Positions 1 to 9,590 of a DNA stretch of 64,000 nucleotides are shown one piece after another. Source of the stretch: Mesorhizobium loti. Its GTDB lineage: Bacteria; Pseudomonadota; Alphaproteobacteria; Rhizobiales; Rhizobiaceae. The notes beneath the pieces were generated by a model. It saw only the letters and a list, made by a program, of their open reading frames with translations, had not been told where the DNA came from and did not search any database. Location of the stretch: the NCBI RefSeq assembly GCF_013170705.1, contig NZ_CP033334.1:6797501-6861500 (forward strand). The letters are read 5' to 3'. Made by a program: the position numbers and the translations under genes. How positions within the stretch are numbered: the stretch's first letter is position 1; the number at the start of each line of letters is the position of its first letter.

Positions 1-1067
1 AAATCATCAAGACACTGGCCGCAGTCGCGGCGCTTGGCATCGCTGCCATGACCTACTCGGCGCACGCGGCCGACAAGGGTCTTGTCGGCGTGCTGATGCC
101 GACCAAGACCTCGCAGCGCTGGATCAATGACGGCGATGCCGTCAAGTCCCAGCTCGAGGCTCTCGGCTACACCGTTGACCTGCAGTACGCGCAGGACGAC
201 ATCCCCAACCAGCTCAGCCAGCTGGAAAACGAAATCACCAAAGGCCCGAAGGCGCTGATCATCGCTTCGATCGACGGCACCACCCTGTCGGATGCGCTGC
301 AGAAGGCCGCTGACGCCGGCGTCGTCGTCGTCGCCTATGACCGCCTGATCAAGAAGACCGCCAATGTCGACTACTACACCACCTTCGACAATTTCGGCGT
401 CGGCGTGATCCAGGCCAATTCGCTGGTCAAGGGCCTCAAGGAGCGCTTCCCGAACACCAAGCCCTGGAACGTCGAGCTGTTCGGCGGCTCGCCCGACGAC
501 AACAACGCGTTCTTCTTCTACAATGGTGCGATTTCCGTCCTGCAGCCGCTGATCGACGACGGCTCGATCAAGATCAAGTCCGGCCAGATGGGTATGGACA
601 AGGTCGGCACGCTGCGCTGGCTGGCGGCGACCGCCCAGGCCCGCATGGACAACCTGCTGTCGGCCAACTACTCGGATGGCAGCCGCGTCGATGGCGTCCT
701 GTCGCCCTATGACGGCCTGTCGCGCGGCATCACCGCCTCGCTGCGCGCCGTCGGCTACGGCACGGCCGCTCAGCCCTGGCCGATCGTGACCGGCCAGGAT
801 GCCGAGACCGCCTCGGTCAAGCTGATCATCACGGGCGAACAGTACTCGACCGTGTTCAAGGACACCCGCGATCTGGCCAAGGCCACCGTCGAACTCGTCG
901 ACAAGGTGCTCTCGGGCGGCAAGCCTGATGGCCTCGACACCAAGACCTACAACAACGACGTCAAGGTCGTTCCCTCGATCCTGCTGACGCCGCATGAGGT
1001 CGACAAGTCGAACTACCAGAAGCTGGTCGTCGACTCGGGCTACATCAAGGCCGAAGACCTGAAGTAA
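1..1067 (+). CDS. chvE: ChvE, periplasmic multiple-sugar-binding protein (5' truncated)
   Basis: Solute-binding protein of a sugar ABC transporter (periplasmic-binding-protein family 4, ribose/xylose/ChvE type). It binds sugars in the periplasm and hands them to the permease encoded downstream; in Agrobacterium ChvE also signals to chemotaxis and virulence sensors (family knowledge). The frame is open from base 3 and begins inside a signal peptide (hydrophobic run ending A-H-A-A, then mature D-K-G-L-V-G-V), so the true start lies a codon or two outside the window; the ATG at 48 is internal to the signal peptide. The mature domain has the [10 protein letters not shown] and [14 protein letters not shown] segments typical of ChvE. 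It is followed by a terminator-like hairpin and then gguA and gguB on the same strand, the usual rhizobial order. Confidence 0.93.
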   Translation, partial: IIKTLAAVAALGIAAMTYSAHAADKGLVGVLMPTKTSQRWINDGDAVKSQLEALGYTVDLQYAQDDIPNQLSQLENEITKGPKALIIASIDGTTLSDALQKAADAGVVVVAYDRLIKKTANVDYYTTFDNFGVGVIQANSLVKGLKERFPNTKPWNVELFGGSPDDNNAFFFYNGAISVLQPLIDDGSIKIKSGQMGMDKVGTLRWLAATAQARMDNLLSANYSDGSRVDGVLSPYDGLSRGITASLRAVGYGTAAQPWPIVTGQDAETASVKLIITGEQYSTVFKDTRDLAKATVELVDKVLSGGKPDGLDTKTYNNDVKVVPSILLTPHEVDKSNYQKLVVDSGYIKAEDLK

Positions 1068-1084
1068 TTTCGGTTGTAAAGTCA

Positions 1085-1113
1085 GGGGTCCTGCGCAACG
1101 CAGGGCCCCTTTT
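1085..1113 (+). terminator. terminator/attenuator hairpin between chvE and gguA
   Basis: An 11-bp stem (one G-U pair) with arms at 1085-1095 and 1099-1109 and a CAA loop is followed by four T residues, 17 bases after the chvE stop. It probably ends most chvE transcripts, giving more binding protein than transporter, and may protect the chvE mRNA 3' end. Confidence 0.75.
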
Positions 1114-1167
1114 CGTTCACAAGCGACCCCGGTATTGTTTCTGCCGGCCTCGGAGGAGCTTGCGCCA

Positions 1168-2700
1168 ATGACCTCGACGATTTTGGAGATGCGCGACATC
1201 ACCAAGACGTTCCCCGGCGTGAAGGCGCTGTCGAATGTCAACCTGCGTGTCGAGGAAGGCGAGATTCACGCCGTGGTCGGCGAGAACGGCGCCGGCAAGT
1301 CAACGCTGATGAAGGTGCTTTCGGGCGTCTATCCCGCGGGGACCTACGACGGCCAGATCATCTTTCAAGGCCAGGAATGCCAGTTCAAAGGCATCCATGA
1401 CAGCGAACACAAGGGCATCGTCATCATCCACCAGGAGCTTGCGCTGGTGCCGATGCTGTCGATTGCCGAAAACATCTTCCTCGGCAACGAACACGCCAGA
1501 TACGGTGTGATCGACTGGGATGCCAACGAGGAGCGCACCAGCGCCCTGTTGAAGAAGGTGGGTCTCAAGGAGGACCCCAAGACACTGATCACCAATATCG
1601 GCGTCGGCAAGCAGCAGCTGGTCGAGATCGCCAAGGCGCTGAGCAAGGAAGTCAAGCTGCTGATCCTCGACGAGCCGACGGCATCGCTCAGCGAAAAGGA
1701 CAGTCAGGCGCTGCTCGATCTTTTGCTCGAGTTCAAGCGGCAAGGCATGACCTCGATCCTGATCTCGCACAAGCTCAACGAGGTGAACCGGGTCGCCGAC
1801 AAGGTTACCGTCATCCGCGACGGGCGCACCATCGAGACGTTGGCCAAGAAAGACATTTCGGAAGACCGCATCATCACCTCGATGGTCGGCCGTTCGCTCG
1901 ACGACCGCTACCCGCCGCGCGAGCCCAAGATCGGCGAGGTCGTGTTCGAAGTGAAGAACTGGTCGGTCTACCACCCGCTCCATGCCGAACGGCAGGTGAT
2001 CAAGGGCATCGACATCAACGTGCGCAAGGGCGAGGTGGTCGGCATTGCCGGGCTGATGGGCGCTGGCCGAACCGAATTCGCAATGAGCCTGTTCGGCCGC
2101 TCGTATGGCCGCCGCATCACCGGCGAGGTGCTGCTCAAGGGCAAGCAGATCGATGTCTCGTCGGTGAGCAAGGCGGTCGAACACGGCATCGCCTATGTCA
2201 CCGAGGACCGCAAGACCTACGGTCTCAACCTCATCGACCACATCAAGCACAACATAACACTCGCCAATCTCGGCGGCGTGTCGCGCCACAGCGTCATCGA
2301 TGATCTGCGCGAGCTCGCCATCGCCAACGACTATCGCAAGAAGACGAACATCCGTGCATCGAGCGTCTATCAGATGACCGGCAATCTCTCGGGCGGCAAC
2401 CAGCAGAAGGTGGTGCTGTCGAAATGGCTGTTCGCCGACCCGGACGTGCTGATCCTCGACGAGCCGACACGCGGCATCGATGTCGGCGCCAAGTACGAAA
2501 TCTATACGATCATCGCGCGTCTTGCCTCGGAAGGTAAGGCGATCGTGGTCATCTCGTCGGAGATGCCGGAATTGCTCGGCATCACCGACCGCATCTACGT
2601 CATGAACGAAGGGCGCATCGTGGGCGAAATGCCCGCGGCGGACGCAAGCCAGGAAAAAATAATGCGCGCCATCGTTCGGGGAGAAGGAAAAGCAGCATGA
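1168..2700 (+). CDS. gguA: GguA, sugar ABC transporter ATP-binding protein
   Basis: Double-ATPase subunit of a monosaccharide importer (XylG/MglA/GguA type), 510 aa as expected. The first cassette has Walker [10 protein letters not shown] at residues 38-46 and an LDEPTASLS Walker B; the second has a degenerate Walker A (GLMGAGRTE), the signature NLSGGNQQK and [11 protein letters not shown], the usual asymmetry of this family. I chose the ATG at 1168 because a GGAGG lies 11 bases upstream (1152-1156); a TTG at 1135 in the same frame adds 11 poorly conserved residues. The stop overlaps the gguB start by four bases (ATGA), so the two are translationally coupled. It energises import of the sugars bound by ChvE. 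Confidence 0.95.
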   Translation: MTSTILEMRDITKTFPGVKALSNVNLRVEEGEIHAVVGENGAGKSTLMKVLSGVYPAGTYDGQIIFQGQECQFKGIHDSEHKGIVIIHQELALVPMLSIAENIFLGNEHARYGVIDWDANEERTSALLKKVGLKEDPKTLITNIGVGKQQLVEIAKALSKEVKLLILDEPTASLSEKDSQALLDLLLEFKRQGMTSILISHKLNEVNRVADKVTVIRDGRTIETLAKKDISEDRIITSMVGRSLDDRYPPREPKIGEVVFEVKNWSVYHPLHAERQVIKGIDINVRKGEVVGIAGLMGAGRTEFAMSLFGRSYGRRITGEVLLKGKQIDVSSVSKAVEHGIAYVTEDRKTYGLNLIDHIKHNITLANLGGVSRHSVIDDLRELAIANDYRKKTNIRASSVYQMTGNLSGGNQQKVVLSKWLFADPDVLILDEPTRGIDVGAKYEIYTIIARLASEGKAIVVISSEMPELLGITDRIYVMNEGRIVGEMPAADASQEKIMRAIVRGEGKAA

Positions 2701-3983
2701 GCACCGAAAGCGCCCCCGCCCCGCAGGGCAACGTCGCCGAAGAACAACGTCCACGCATCGCCGTCTCGGCGCTGACGGCGAACCTGCGCGAATACGGTCT
2801 GATCATCGCGCTGATCGTCATCATGCTGTTCTTTCAGTTCACCACGTCGGGAACGCTGTTCAAGCCGGTGAACCTCAGCAATCTGGTGCAGCAGAACTCC
2901 TTCATCATCGTGATGGCGCTGGGCATGCTGCTGGTTATCGTTTCCGGCTATATCGACCTCAGCGTCGGATCGGTCGCGGGCTTCATCGGAGCGCTGGCGG
3001 CAAACATGATGGTCATCTGGCAGCTCGGGCCCCTCAGCAATCCGCTGGTGGTGTCCATCGTCTGCCTGATCGTGGGCGGCCTTATCGGCGCGGCGCAAGG
3101 CTACTGGATCGCCTATCACCGAATACCGAGCTTCATCGTGACGCTGGCTGGCATGCTGATCTTCCGCGGCATCTGCCAGGCGCTGCTGGGCGGCGGATCC
3201 TCGGTGGGGCCACTTCCAGACGAATTCAAGGCGCTGAGCTCCGGCTTCATACCGGACGTGATCGGCCCGCTGACGCTGATCCCACCGACGGTGAATGCCG
3301 CCGGCAAGACCATCATGGGCAGCGGCCTGACGCTGCATATGACGACGATCGTGCTGGGCGTGATCGCCGTGCTGGCCTATGCCTATTTCGGGCTGCGCAC
3401 CCGGCGCAAGCGCGAGCGCCATGGCTATGAGGCCGAACCCTTCCCCCTGTTCGTCGTCAAGACGCTGGTCGCCAGCGCGCTGGCGCTGTTCCTGGTCTAT
3501 GAGTTCGCCAGTTACAGGGGACTGCCGGTGGTACTCCTCGTCATGGGCGTGCTGATCTCGCTGTTCGTCTTCGTCACCAAGCGTATGACCATCGGCCGTC
3601 GCATCTACGCAATGGGCGGCAACGCCAAGGCGGCGCAGCTGTCGGGCATCAACACCGAGCGGCTGACGCTTTACGTGTTCATCAACATGGGCGTGCTGTC
3701 GGCGCTCGGCGGCCTGATCATCGCTGCCCGCCTCGGCCAGGCCGTGCCGGCGGCGGGTCTGGGCTCGGAGCTCGACGTCATCGCCGCCGTCTTCATCGGT
3801 GGCGCCTCGGCGATGGGCGGCGTCGGCCAGGTCATCGGCGCCGTGGTCGGCGGCTTCATCATGGGCGTGATGAACAACGGCATGTCGATCATGGGCGTCA
3901 ACGTCGACTGGCAGCAAGTGGTCAAAGGCCTGGTTCTGCTCGGCGCCGTGATCTTCGACGTCTACAACAAGAACAAGGCCTGA
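2697..3983 (+). CDS. gguB: GguB, sugar ABC transporter permease
   Basis: Membrane-spanning subunit of the ChvE-GguAB importer, 428 aa, BPD_transp_2 family. It contains about ten hydrophobic segments, the conserved [13 protein letters not shown] region and, near the C-terminus, [28 protein letters not shown]. An extended loop with charged residues (around residues 225-250, [13 protein letters not shown]) is typical of the longer XylH/GguB permeases. The start overlaps the gguA stop (ATGA). Confidence 0.94.
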   Translation: MSTESAPAPQGNVAEEQRPRIAVSALTANLREYGLIIALIVIMLFFQFTTSGTLFKPVNLSNLVQQNSFIIVMALGMLLVIVSGYIDLSVGSVAGFIGALAANMMVIWQLGPLSNPLVVSIVCLIVGGLIGAAQGYWIAYHRIPSFIVTLAGMLIFRGICQALLGGGSSVGPLPDEFKALSSGFIPDVIGPLTLIPPTVNAAGKTIMGSGLTLHMTTIVLGVIAVLAYAYFGLRTRRKRERHGYEAEPFPLFVVKTLVASALALFLVYEFASYRGLPVVLLVMGVLISLFVFVTKRMTIGRRIYAMGGNAKAAQLSGINTERLTLYVFINMGVLSALGGLIIAARLGQAVPAAGLGSELDVIAAVFIGGASAMGGVGQVIGAVVGGFIMGVMNNGMSIMGVNVDWQQVVKGLVLLGAVIFDVYNKNKA

Positions 3984-4050
3984 CAGGTTTAGGCGAGGCA
4001 AGCAGGAGGCATACGATCGCGGCGCGGCCGGCAAGTTGTCGGCATCAGGA

Positions 4051-4066
4051 GATCCCCCGGGGGATC
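4051..4066. repeat. 16-bp perfect palindrome between gguB and gguC
   Basis: GATCCCCCGGGGGATC, a perfect inverted repeat in the 201-base gap between gguB and gguC. It could fold as a hairpin or serve as an operator; no U-tract follows, so it is not a classic terminator. I recognise nothing else in the gap apart from the gguC ribosome-binding site. Confidence 0.5.
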
Positions 4067-4184
4067 AAGCCCGCGAGCGCAATCCGGACGAAGAGTTCAA
4101 CCCGTGGCGCGGCTAGGTCCGAGCCGCGCAGGTCAAGGTTTGCCAGGAGGCAGCCGGGCCAAGACACATGAGAGAGGACTGACC

Positions 4185-5177
4185 ATGCTGATCTCGCAGA
4201 TTCTCGACGACGCCGACACCATTCGTGTCGTTGCCCGCAGCGGCGGCAAGACCCGGATCATCAACGGCGCCCGCAGCGTCTATTCGCTGGCGATGGAAGC
4301 TGCCCGCACCGGCGTCGGCCTTGCCACGCTGATCGAGCGCAAGGGGCTTGGCGAGACGATCGATCTCGACTTGGCCTACAAGAAGGGGCGGCTGTTGTCG
4401 CCGATCAACCATCCCGATCCGGCTCACCTGCATCTCACCGGTACGGGCTTGACGCATCTCGGCTCGGCGGCGACGCGCGATTCCATGCACAAGAAGCTCA
4501 GCACCGATGGCGAGGAGCAGCTCACCGATTCCATGAAGATGTTCCGAATGGGCCTGGAGGGCGGCAAGCCCGCCAAAGGCCAGGTCGGCGTGCAGCCGGA
4601 ATGGTTCTACAAGGGCAACGGCACCATGGCCGTGGCGCCAGGTGCGGCGCTCCTGTCACCGGCCTTCGCCAAGGACGCCGGGGAAGAGCCAGAGGTGGCC
4701 GGCATCTATGTCATCGGCGACGACGGCGCGCCCTTCCGTGTCGGCTTCACGCTGTCGAACGAATTTTCCGACCACGTGACCGAGCGCGTGAACTATCTCT
4801 TCCTCGCCCATTCCAAGCTGCGCAATGCCTCGTTCGGGCCGGAGATCCTGATCGGCGACCTGCCTTCCGATATCAGGGGCACGTCGCGCATCGTGCGCGA
4901 CGGCGAGACACTGTGGGAAAAGCCGTTCCTGTCAGGCGAAGCGAACATGTCGCACACCATCGCCAATCTCGAACACCATCATTTCAAATATTCGGCGTTC
5001 CGCCAGCCGGGCGACGTGCATGTGCACATGTTCGGCACAGCGACGCTGTCCTTCGCCGATGGCGTCAAGACCGAGGCCGGCGATGTATTCGAGATCGAGG
5101 CTGGGGATTTCGGCCTGCCGCTGCGCAATCCGCTGGAGATCGAAAAGCCTGTGAAGGTCGCGGTGAAGGCTCTGTAA
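4185..5177 (+). CDS. gguC: GguC, AraD1/FAH-fold family protein
   Basis: A 330-aa protein of the GguC/AraD1 family, related by fold to fumarylacetoacetate hydrolase. Members are linked to pentose or acid-sugar catabolism (2-keto-3-deoxy-sugar-acid type chemistry), but this protein's reaction is inferred only. Acidic and His residues in the second half (EILIGDLP, ANLEHHHFKYSAF, DVHVHMFGTATLSFADG) fit the FAH core. I chose the ATG at 4185, preceded by GAGAGG; an upstream in-frame GTG at 4104 would add 27 residues of non-conserved sequence. It closes the chvE-gguABC cluster and probably acts on a sugar the transporter brings in. The convergent LysR gene ends 8 bases downstream. Confidence 0.85.
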   Translation: MLISQILDDADTIRVVARSGGKTRIINGARSVYSLAMEAARTGVGLATLIERKGLGETIDLDLAYKKGRLLSPINHPDPAHLHLTGTGLTHLGSAATRDSMHKKLSTDGEEQLTDSMKMFRMGLEGGKPAKGQVGVQPEWFYKGNGTMAVAPGAALLSPAFAKDAGEEPEVAGIYVIGDDGAPFRVGFTLSNEFSDHVTERVNYLFLAHSKLRNASFGPEILIGDLPSDIRGTSRIVRDGETLWEKPFLSGEANMSHTIANLEHHHFKYSAFRQPGDVHVHMFGTATLSFADGVKTEAGDVFEIEAGDFGLPLRNPLEIEKPVKVAVKAL

Positions 5178-5185
5178 GGCGCTCG

Positions 5186-6154
5186 TTACTGGAGTGCGTC
5201 GAGAAGGGCAATGCTTGGCCCCAAAGCCTTTTCCGCCGGGGCGACGCCGGTCGTGTCGACGCCGTCGACCTGCGTCAACCGAGAAATGATATGGTCGCTC
5301 AGCGCCCTGACGGCTGGGCGCATGAACCGGATGGATGGGTAAGCGATGAACAATTCGCTTGGCCGTACCTCGTAGTCGGGCAAGATTCGAACGAGCCGCC
5401 CAGCCTTCAAATCCTCGGACACGAGAAGAAGCTGAACCGGTCCAGCGGCATGGCCGCTCAGGACCGTATTTGCGATCACGCTCGCATCGTTCGTGCGCAG
5501 GATCGAATGAACCGCCACTTCCGTCTGCTCAAAACCTTTGATGAGCGCGAGCATGTTGCGGGAGGACAGTACGGCCGGAGTAACGACAAGATCAGCCACG
5601 GCCAGTTGATCGAGCGTGTCGATAGGTCCGACCCTTCGCAGGAAAGACGGACTGGCAACCAAAATTCGACGAACCTGACCGATGCGCCGAACAATAACTT
5701 CTTGCGCCTCCGGGCGCCCATAGCGGATTGCAAGGTCGAAATTTTCATAGACCAGATCGACCACCCTGTTTTCGAGAACAAGCTCCACCGTCACCTTCGG
5801 ATGCCTGCGTTGAAACTCCATCACGATTGGATGCAGATTTTTCACCCCGATGCATGAGGGAGTATGAACACGAATACCGCCCTCGATCACACCGGCGTCC
5901 GATCGCACACCTTCCAAAGCGGCGTCGATCTGGGCCAAGGGAGTCCGGCTCGCATCGTATAGTGCCCTGCCTTCCGGCGTGGGTCTGACGTGGCGCGCCG
6001 AACGCTCCAGGAGCCGGGCCTGGAGATGTTTCTCCAGGTTCGAGACAAGCTTTGATACCGCAGGCTGGGAAATGGCCAAGTCTCGCGCGGCGCCTGTTAT
6101 CGACCCTCTCTCGACGGTCCGCAAGAAGGCCCTCAAGGCTGCAGCGACGTCCAT
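5186..6154 (-). CDS. LysR-family transcriptional regulator
   Basis: A 322-aa LysR-type regulator. Residues 1-65 form the winged HTH (FLRTVERGSITGAARDLAISQPAVSKLVSNLE); residues about 90-300 form the periplasmic-binding-like effector domain. It is transcribed away from the L,D-transpeptidase gene, with a 93-base shared promoter region, and LysR proteins often control the divergent neighbour. The effector is unknown. The C-terminal tail after residue 300 is low-complexity. Confidence 0.9.
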   Translation of the reverse strand: MDVAAALRAFLRTVERGSITGAARDLAISQPAVSKLVSNLEKHLQARLLERSARHVRPTPEGRALYDASRTPLAQIDAALEGVRSDAGVIEGGIRVHTPSCIGVKNLHPIVMEFQRRHPKVTVELVLENRVVDLVYENFDLAIRYGRPEAQEVIVRRIGQVRRILVASPSFLRRVGPIDTLDQLAVADLVVTPAVLSSRNMLALIKGFEQTEVAVHSILRTNDASVIANTVLSGHAAGPVQLLLVSEDLKAGRLVRILPDYEVRPSELFIAYPSIRFMRPAVRALSDHIISRLTQVDGVDTTGVAPAEKALGPSIALLDALQ

Positions 6155-6247
6155 AGTATTCCAATCAGTTATTGAAGCTATAAATCAATTCTCATTGCTT
6201 ATGCCAAGGAGGCTGGTCATATCAAGACGAAATTTGCCAAGGAGATT

Positions 6248-6931
6248 ATGACCTTGAACCGTAGAGGGTTTCTGATCGCCACGCCGTTGGTGCTTGCCGG
6301 CTGCGCCACCAACGCCACCGTGCCTTTGCTTCCGGCCACCGCCCCGCCGACGGCGGATCCACATTATCTTTCGATGTACGCCGCCGTACCTGGCGAGCCG
6401 TTCCCGGTCGACGCGATCGACCTGTCGCGGATCGTCGACCCGAAGTATCTACGCCGCGAGGTGGCCTATGCAGGAAGCGAGCGTCCCGGGACGGTAGTTG
6501 TCGATCCCAATGAAAAATTCGCGTATCTGGTTCTGGAACAGGGCCGGGCCATACGCTATGGCGTTGGTGTGGGAAAGGTGGAATCCTTCAATTTTCAAGG
6601 CGAGGCGGTGATCGCCTGGAAGCAGAAATGGCCACGCTGGACCCCGACGCAGGACATGATAGGCCGCGATCCCGAGCGCTACGGCCCCTTGCGCAACGGT
6701 CTTGCGGGAGGACCGCGAAATCCTCTCGGCCCTCGCGCACTCTACCTTCATCGCAACGGGCGCGACACGCTTTACCGGCTCCATGGCACAATCGAGCCAT
6801 GGACGATCGGCACAAAGGTTTCCTCGGGGTGCATCCGTCTGCTCAATCAGGATATTATAGACCTGTACGACCGGGTTCCCGAAGGCAGCAAAGCTGTTGT
6901 CCTGCCGATCAAGTCTCAAGCGGTAGCTTAG
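6248..6931 (+). CDS. L,D-transpeptidase (YkuD/ErfK family) lipoprotein
   Basis: A 227-aa exported protein. The N-terminus has twin arginines (NRRGF), a hydrophobic run and a lipobox LAGC with Cys19, so it is a lipoprotein, possibly Tat-exported. The catalytic domain (residues about 80-220) has the YkuD motif: His179 (HGTIEPW) and SSGCIRL with nucleophile Cys195. Such enzymes form 3-3 peptidoglycan cross-links or attach lipoproteins to peptidoglycan, and Rhizobiales carry many of them. An AAGGAG lies only three bases before the ATG, a short spacing. It is divergent from a LysR gene. Confidence 0.9.
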   Translation: MTLNRRGFLIATPLVLAGCATNATVPLLPATAPPTADPHYLSMYAAVPGEPFPVDAIDLSRIVDPKYLRREVAYAGSERPGTVVVDPNEKFAYLVLEQGRAIRYGVGVGKVESFNFQGEAVIAWKQKWPRWTPTQDMIGRDPERYGPLRNGLAGGPRNPLGPRALYLHRNGRDTLYRLHGTIEPWTIGTKVSSGCIRLLNQDIIDLYDRVPEGSKAVVLPIKSQAVA

Positions 6932-6964
6932 ACCAACCATCATCTATCGATCGGCCTCATGGCA

Positions 6965-6990
6965 CCGCGCGGCCTTCTGGACGCGCAAGG
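6965..6990. repeat. degenerate copy of a GCGCGTCC/GGACGCGC palindromic repeat
   Basis: The bases around TTCTGGACGCGCAA match the core of two better copies at 18996-19038 and 27835-27878. The left arm has decayed. It sits between convergent genes. Confidence 0.45.
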
Positions 6991-7040
6991 TAGGCCCGAG
7001 ACTTGATCCCAGCGAAGTCAGGCAGACCGGGCTGTAAAGA

Positions 7041-8135
7041 TCACCGCGCGGCGCGGAAGTGCTTGGACAGCTTCAGGCCTTGCGCCTGGTAGTTGGAGCC
7101 CAGATCGGTGCCGTAGAGCGCCTGCGGTCGCTTCAGCATGTGCTCGTAGACCAGCCGGCCGACGATCTGGCCGTGGTCGAGGATGAAAGGTACCTCGTGG
7201 CTGCGCACTTCGAGCACGGCACGGCTGCCGGTACCGCCGGCCGCCGAATGGCCGAAGCCTGGGTCGAAGAAGCCGGCATAATGCACGCGGAATTCGCCGA
7301 CCAGCGGGTCGAATGGCGTCATCTCGGCTGCGTAGAGCGGCGGCACATGTACCGCCTCCTGGCTGACGAGGATGTAGAATTCGTCAGGATCGAGCACCAA
7401 CTCGCCGGCGCCGCTCTTGTGGATCGGCTCCCAGAAATCGACGACATCCTGCGCCGCGCGCTTGTCGACATCAACAAGGCCGGTGTGATGCTTGCCGCGA
7501 TAACCGACCAGCCCGTCACTGTCGCCCTTGAGATCGATCGACAGCGCGATGCCGCCGCCCGAAATATTCGGCGGCTCGGTGGCGACCAGCATTTGCGCGC
7601 GGTGCAGTTCATGCAGTTCGGCTTCCGCGAGCAGCGCGTTGCCGGTGCGAAAGCGGATCTGCGACAGGCGCGAACCGGTGCGCACGACGATCGGGAAAGT
7701 GCGTGGGCTGACTTCCAGATAGAGCGGACCGCTGTAGCCGGCCGCGATCTTGTCGAACTCGTGGCCACGGTCCGTCATGACGCGGGTGAAGATGTCGAGC
7801 CGCCCCGTCGAACTTTTCGGATTGGCCGAGGCGGAAATGTCCGCCGGCAATGCCAGGCTTTCAAGCAAGGGCACGATGTAGACGCAGCCGGTTTCCAGCA
7901 CCGCGCCGTCGGCAAGATTGATCTCGTGCAGCTTCAGCCGGTCGAGCTTCTCCGAAACCTTGTGATTGGGGCCGGGCAGGAAGGAGGCCCGCACCCGCCA
8001 GGCCTTGTCGCCGAGTCTCAGATCGAGACTGGCCGGCTGGATCTGGTCGGCATCGAGCGCGCGCGTCGACTTCAGCGCCCCAGACTGGAACAGCGCCGAA
8101 ATGTCCTGATCGGGAAGAATGCCCGTCTCTCGCAA
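7041..8135 (-). CDS. dcd: 2'-deoxycytidine 5'-triphosphate deaminase, two-lobed alphaproteobacterial form
   Basis: Converts dCTP to dUTP for thymidylate synthesis. It is 364 aa, about twice the usual ~190 aa of Dcd, and shows two dUTPase-like halves: the first (residues about 25-180) has the ANPKSSTGRLD segment and the second (about 190-345) the PGFGHSAAGGTGSRAVLEVRS region. This long form is known from Rhizobiales. The start codon is TTG, supported by AGGAG eight bases upstream; no better ATG exists. It lies divergent from the SAM-II-metZ unit, so the two share the 8136-8366 region. Confidence 0.85.
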   Translation of the reverse strand: MRETGILPDQDISALFQSGALKSTRALDADQIQPASLDLRLGDKAWRVRASFLPGPNHKVSEKLDRLKLHEINLADGAVLETGCVYIVPLLESLALPADISASANPKSSTGRLDIFTRVMTDRGHEFDKIAAGYSGPLYLEVSPRTFPIVVRTGSRLSQIRFRTGNALLAEAELHELHRAQMLVATEPPNISGGGIALSIDLKGDSDGLVGYRGKHHTGLVDVDKRAAQDVVDFWEPIHKSGAGELVLDPDEFYILVSQEAVHVPPLYAAEMTPFDPLVGEFRVHYAGFFDPGFGHSAAGGTGSRAVLEVRSHEVPFILDHGQIVGRLVYEHMLKRPQALYGTDLGSNYQAQGLKLSKHFRAAR

Positions 8136-8237
8136 GGCTTCGCTCCTAGAGGGCAGGCTGTGTCGAACCCGCCTGGTACAAACCTCTTAATGAAGCCGGC
8201 AATTGACGCAAGCGTGGGACGGGTCTAAAGGGTCTTT

Positions 8238-8293
8238 ATCCCGTGGTGATTTGGCCGGTCGGCTTGCAGCCACGTTAAACAAGTCGCTAAAGG
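8238..8293 (+). promoter_or_regulatory. SAM-II riboswitch aptamer upstream of metZ
   Basis: The sequence matches the SAM-II consensus closely. Stem P1 is CGTGG (8242-8246) with CCACG (8270-8274); the loop begins with TGATTTGGCCGG; the GTTAAACAAGTCGCTAAAGG 3' segment carries the pseudoknot strand, in which CAAG (8280-8283) can pair with loop CTTG (8263-8266). SAM-II aptamers control methionine biosynthesis genes in alphaproteobacteria, and metZ lies directly downstream. Confidence 0.95.
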
Positions 8294-8319
8294 ACCGTCG
8301 GGCCGCAAGGCCGTATGGA

Positions 8320-8349
8320 CCGGTTGCGACTTTCGCGGCCGGTTTTTTT
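8320..8349 (+). terminator. riboswitch-controlled intrinsic terminator before metZ
   Basis: A 10-bp stem (arms 8320-8329 and 8333-8342, two G-U pairs, loop CTT) is followed by seven T residues, ending 17 bases before the metZ ATG. It is the likely expression platform of the SAM-II aptamer: AAGTCGC at 8281-8287 is a perfect complement of GCGACTT at 8326-8332, so the aptamer's 3' strand and the terminator compete. Confidence 0.88.
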
Positions 8350-8366
8350 GTGTCTGGAATAAAGCG

Positions 8367-9557
8367 ATGAGCACCAAGAAGCGCAACTGGAAGCCTCAGA
8401 CAGCCCTCGTGCATGGCGGAACCCTGCGGTCCGGCTTCGGCGAAACCTCCGAGGCGATGTATCTGACGCAGGGCTATGTCTACAAGACGGCGCAGGCGGC
8501 AGAAGCCCGTTTCAAGGGCGAGGAACCAGGTTTCATCTATTCCCGCTACGCCAATCCGACCGTCGACATGTTCGAAAAGCGCATGTGCGCGCTCGAAGGC
8601 GCGGAGGATGCGCGCGCCACGGCATCGGGCATGGCCGCGGTCACGGCGGCCCTTCTGTGCAGCGTCAAGGCCGGCGACCATATCGTGGCGGCGCGCGCGC
8701 TGTTCGGCTCCTGCCGCTGGGTGGTCGAGACGCTGGCGCCGCGATACGGCATCGAGGCCACGCTGGTCGACGGCACCGACATCGCCAATTGGGAAAAGGC
8801 GGTCAGGCCCAACACCAAGCTCTTCTTCCTGGAAAGCCCGACCAACCCGACACTGGAAGTGGTCGACATATCAGCCGTCGCCGCACTGGCCAATTCAATC
8901 GGCGCGCGGCTTGTCGTCGACAATGTCTTCGCCACGCCCTTGCAGCAAAAGCCGTTGCAGCTTGGCGCGCATATCGTCGTCTATTCGGCGACCAAGCACA
9001 TTGACGGCCAGGGCCGCTGTCTCGGCGGCGTGATCCTGTCGGACAAGAAGTGGATCGACGAGAACCTGCACGACTATTTCCGCCATACCGGCCCCAGCCT
9101 GTCGCCCTTCAATGCCTGGACGCTGCTGAAGGGCCTGGAGACGCTGCCGCTGCGCGTGCGCCAGCAGACCGAGAGCGCTGGCAGGATCGCCGATTTTCTC
9201 GCCGAGCAGTCGCAGATCGCGCGTGTCATCTATCCCGGCCGCGCCGACCACCCGCAGGCCGATATCGTCAAGAAGCAGATGTCGGGTGGCTCGACGCTGA
9301 TCTGCCTCGATGTCAAGGGCGGCAAGCAGGCAGCCTTCGCCCTGCAGAATGCACTCGACATCGTGCTGATCTCGAACAACCTTGGCGACGCCAAGAGCCT
9401 GATCACCCATCCGGCGACGACGACGCACAAGAATTTGAGCGACGAAGCCCGCGCCGAACTCGGCATCGGGCCCGGTACGTTGAGATTGTCGGCCGGCCTG
9501 GAAGACACCGACGACCTTCTGGAGGACATCGCACAGGCGTTGAAAGCCGCCCAATAG
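8367..9557 (+). CDS. metZ: O-succinylhomoserine sulfhydrylase
   Basis: PLP enzyme of the Cys/Met metabolism family (396 aa) that makes homocysteine from O-succinylhomoserine and sulfide, the direct-sulfhydrylation route to methionine. The PLP lysine is in YSATKHIDGQGR near residue 210; FIYSRYANPTVDMFEKR and ATASGMAAVTAAL near the N-terminus are typical of MetZ. It is controlled by the upstream SAM-II riboswitch and terminator, consistent with repression by S-adenosylmethionine. The ribosome-binding site is weak (GGAATAAAG). Confidence 0.95.
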   Translation: MSTKKRNWKPQTALVHGGTLRSGFGETSEAMYLTQGYVYKTAQAAEARFKGEEPGFIYSRYANPTVDMFEKRMCALEGAEDARATASGMAAVTAALLCSVKAGDHIVAARALFGSCRWVVETLAPRYGIEATLVDGTDIANWEKAVRPNTKLFFLESPTNPTLEVVDISAVAALANSIGARLVVDNVFATPLQQKPLQLGAHIVVYSATKHIDGQGRCLGGVILSDKKWIDENLHDYFRHTGPSLSPFNAWTLLKGLETLPLRVRQQTESAGRIADFLAEQSQIARVIYPGRADHPQADIVKKQMSGGSTLICLDVKGGKQAAFALQNALDIVLISNNLGDAKSLITHPATTTHKNLSDEARAELGIGPGTLRLSAGLEDTDDLLEDIAQALKAAQ

Positions 9558-9590
9558 CAGGCCGTCCAGACGGCGTCGACCGCGGCGGGT

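Noticed and set aside
4601..5857. A 418-codon plus-strand frame over gguC and the LysR gene
   Set aside because: It crosses the gguC stop and reads the LysR gene antisense; no domain is visible.
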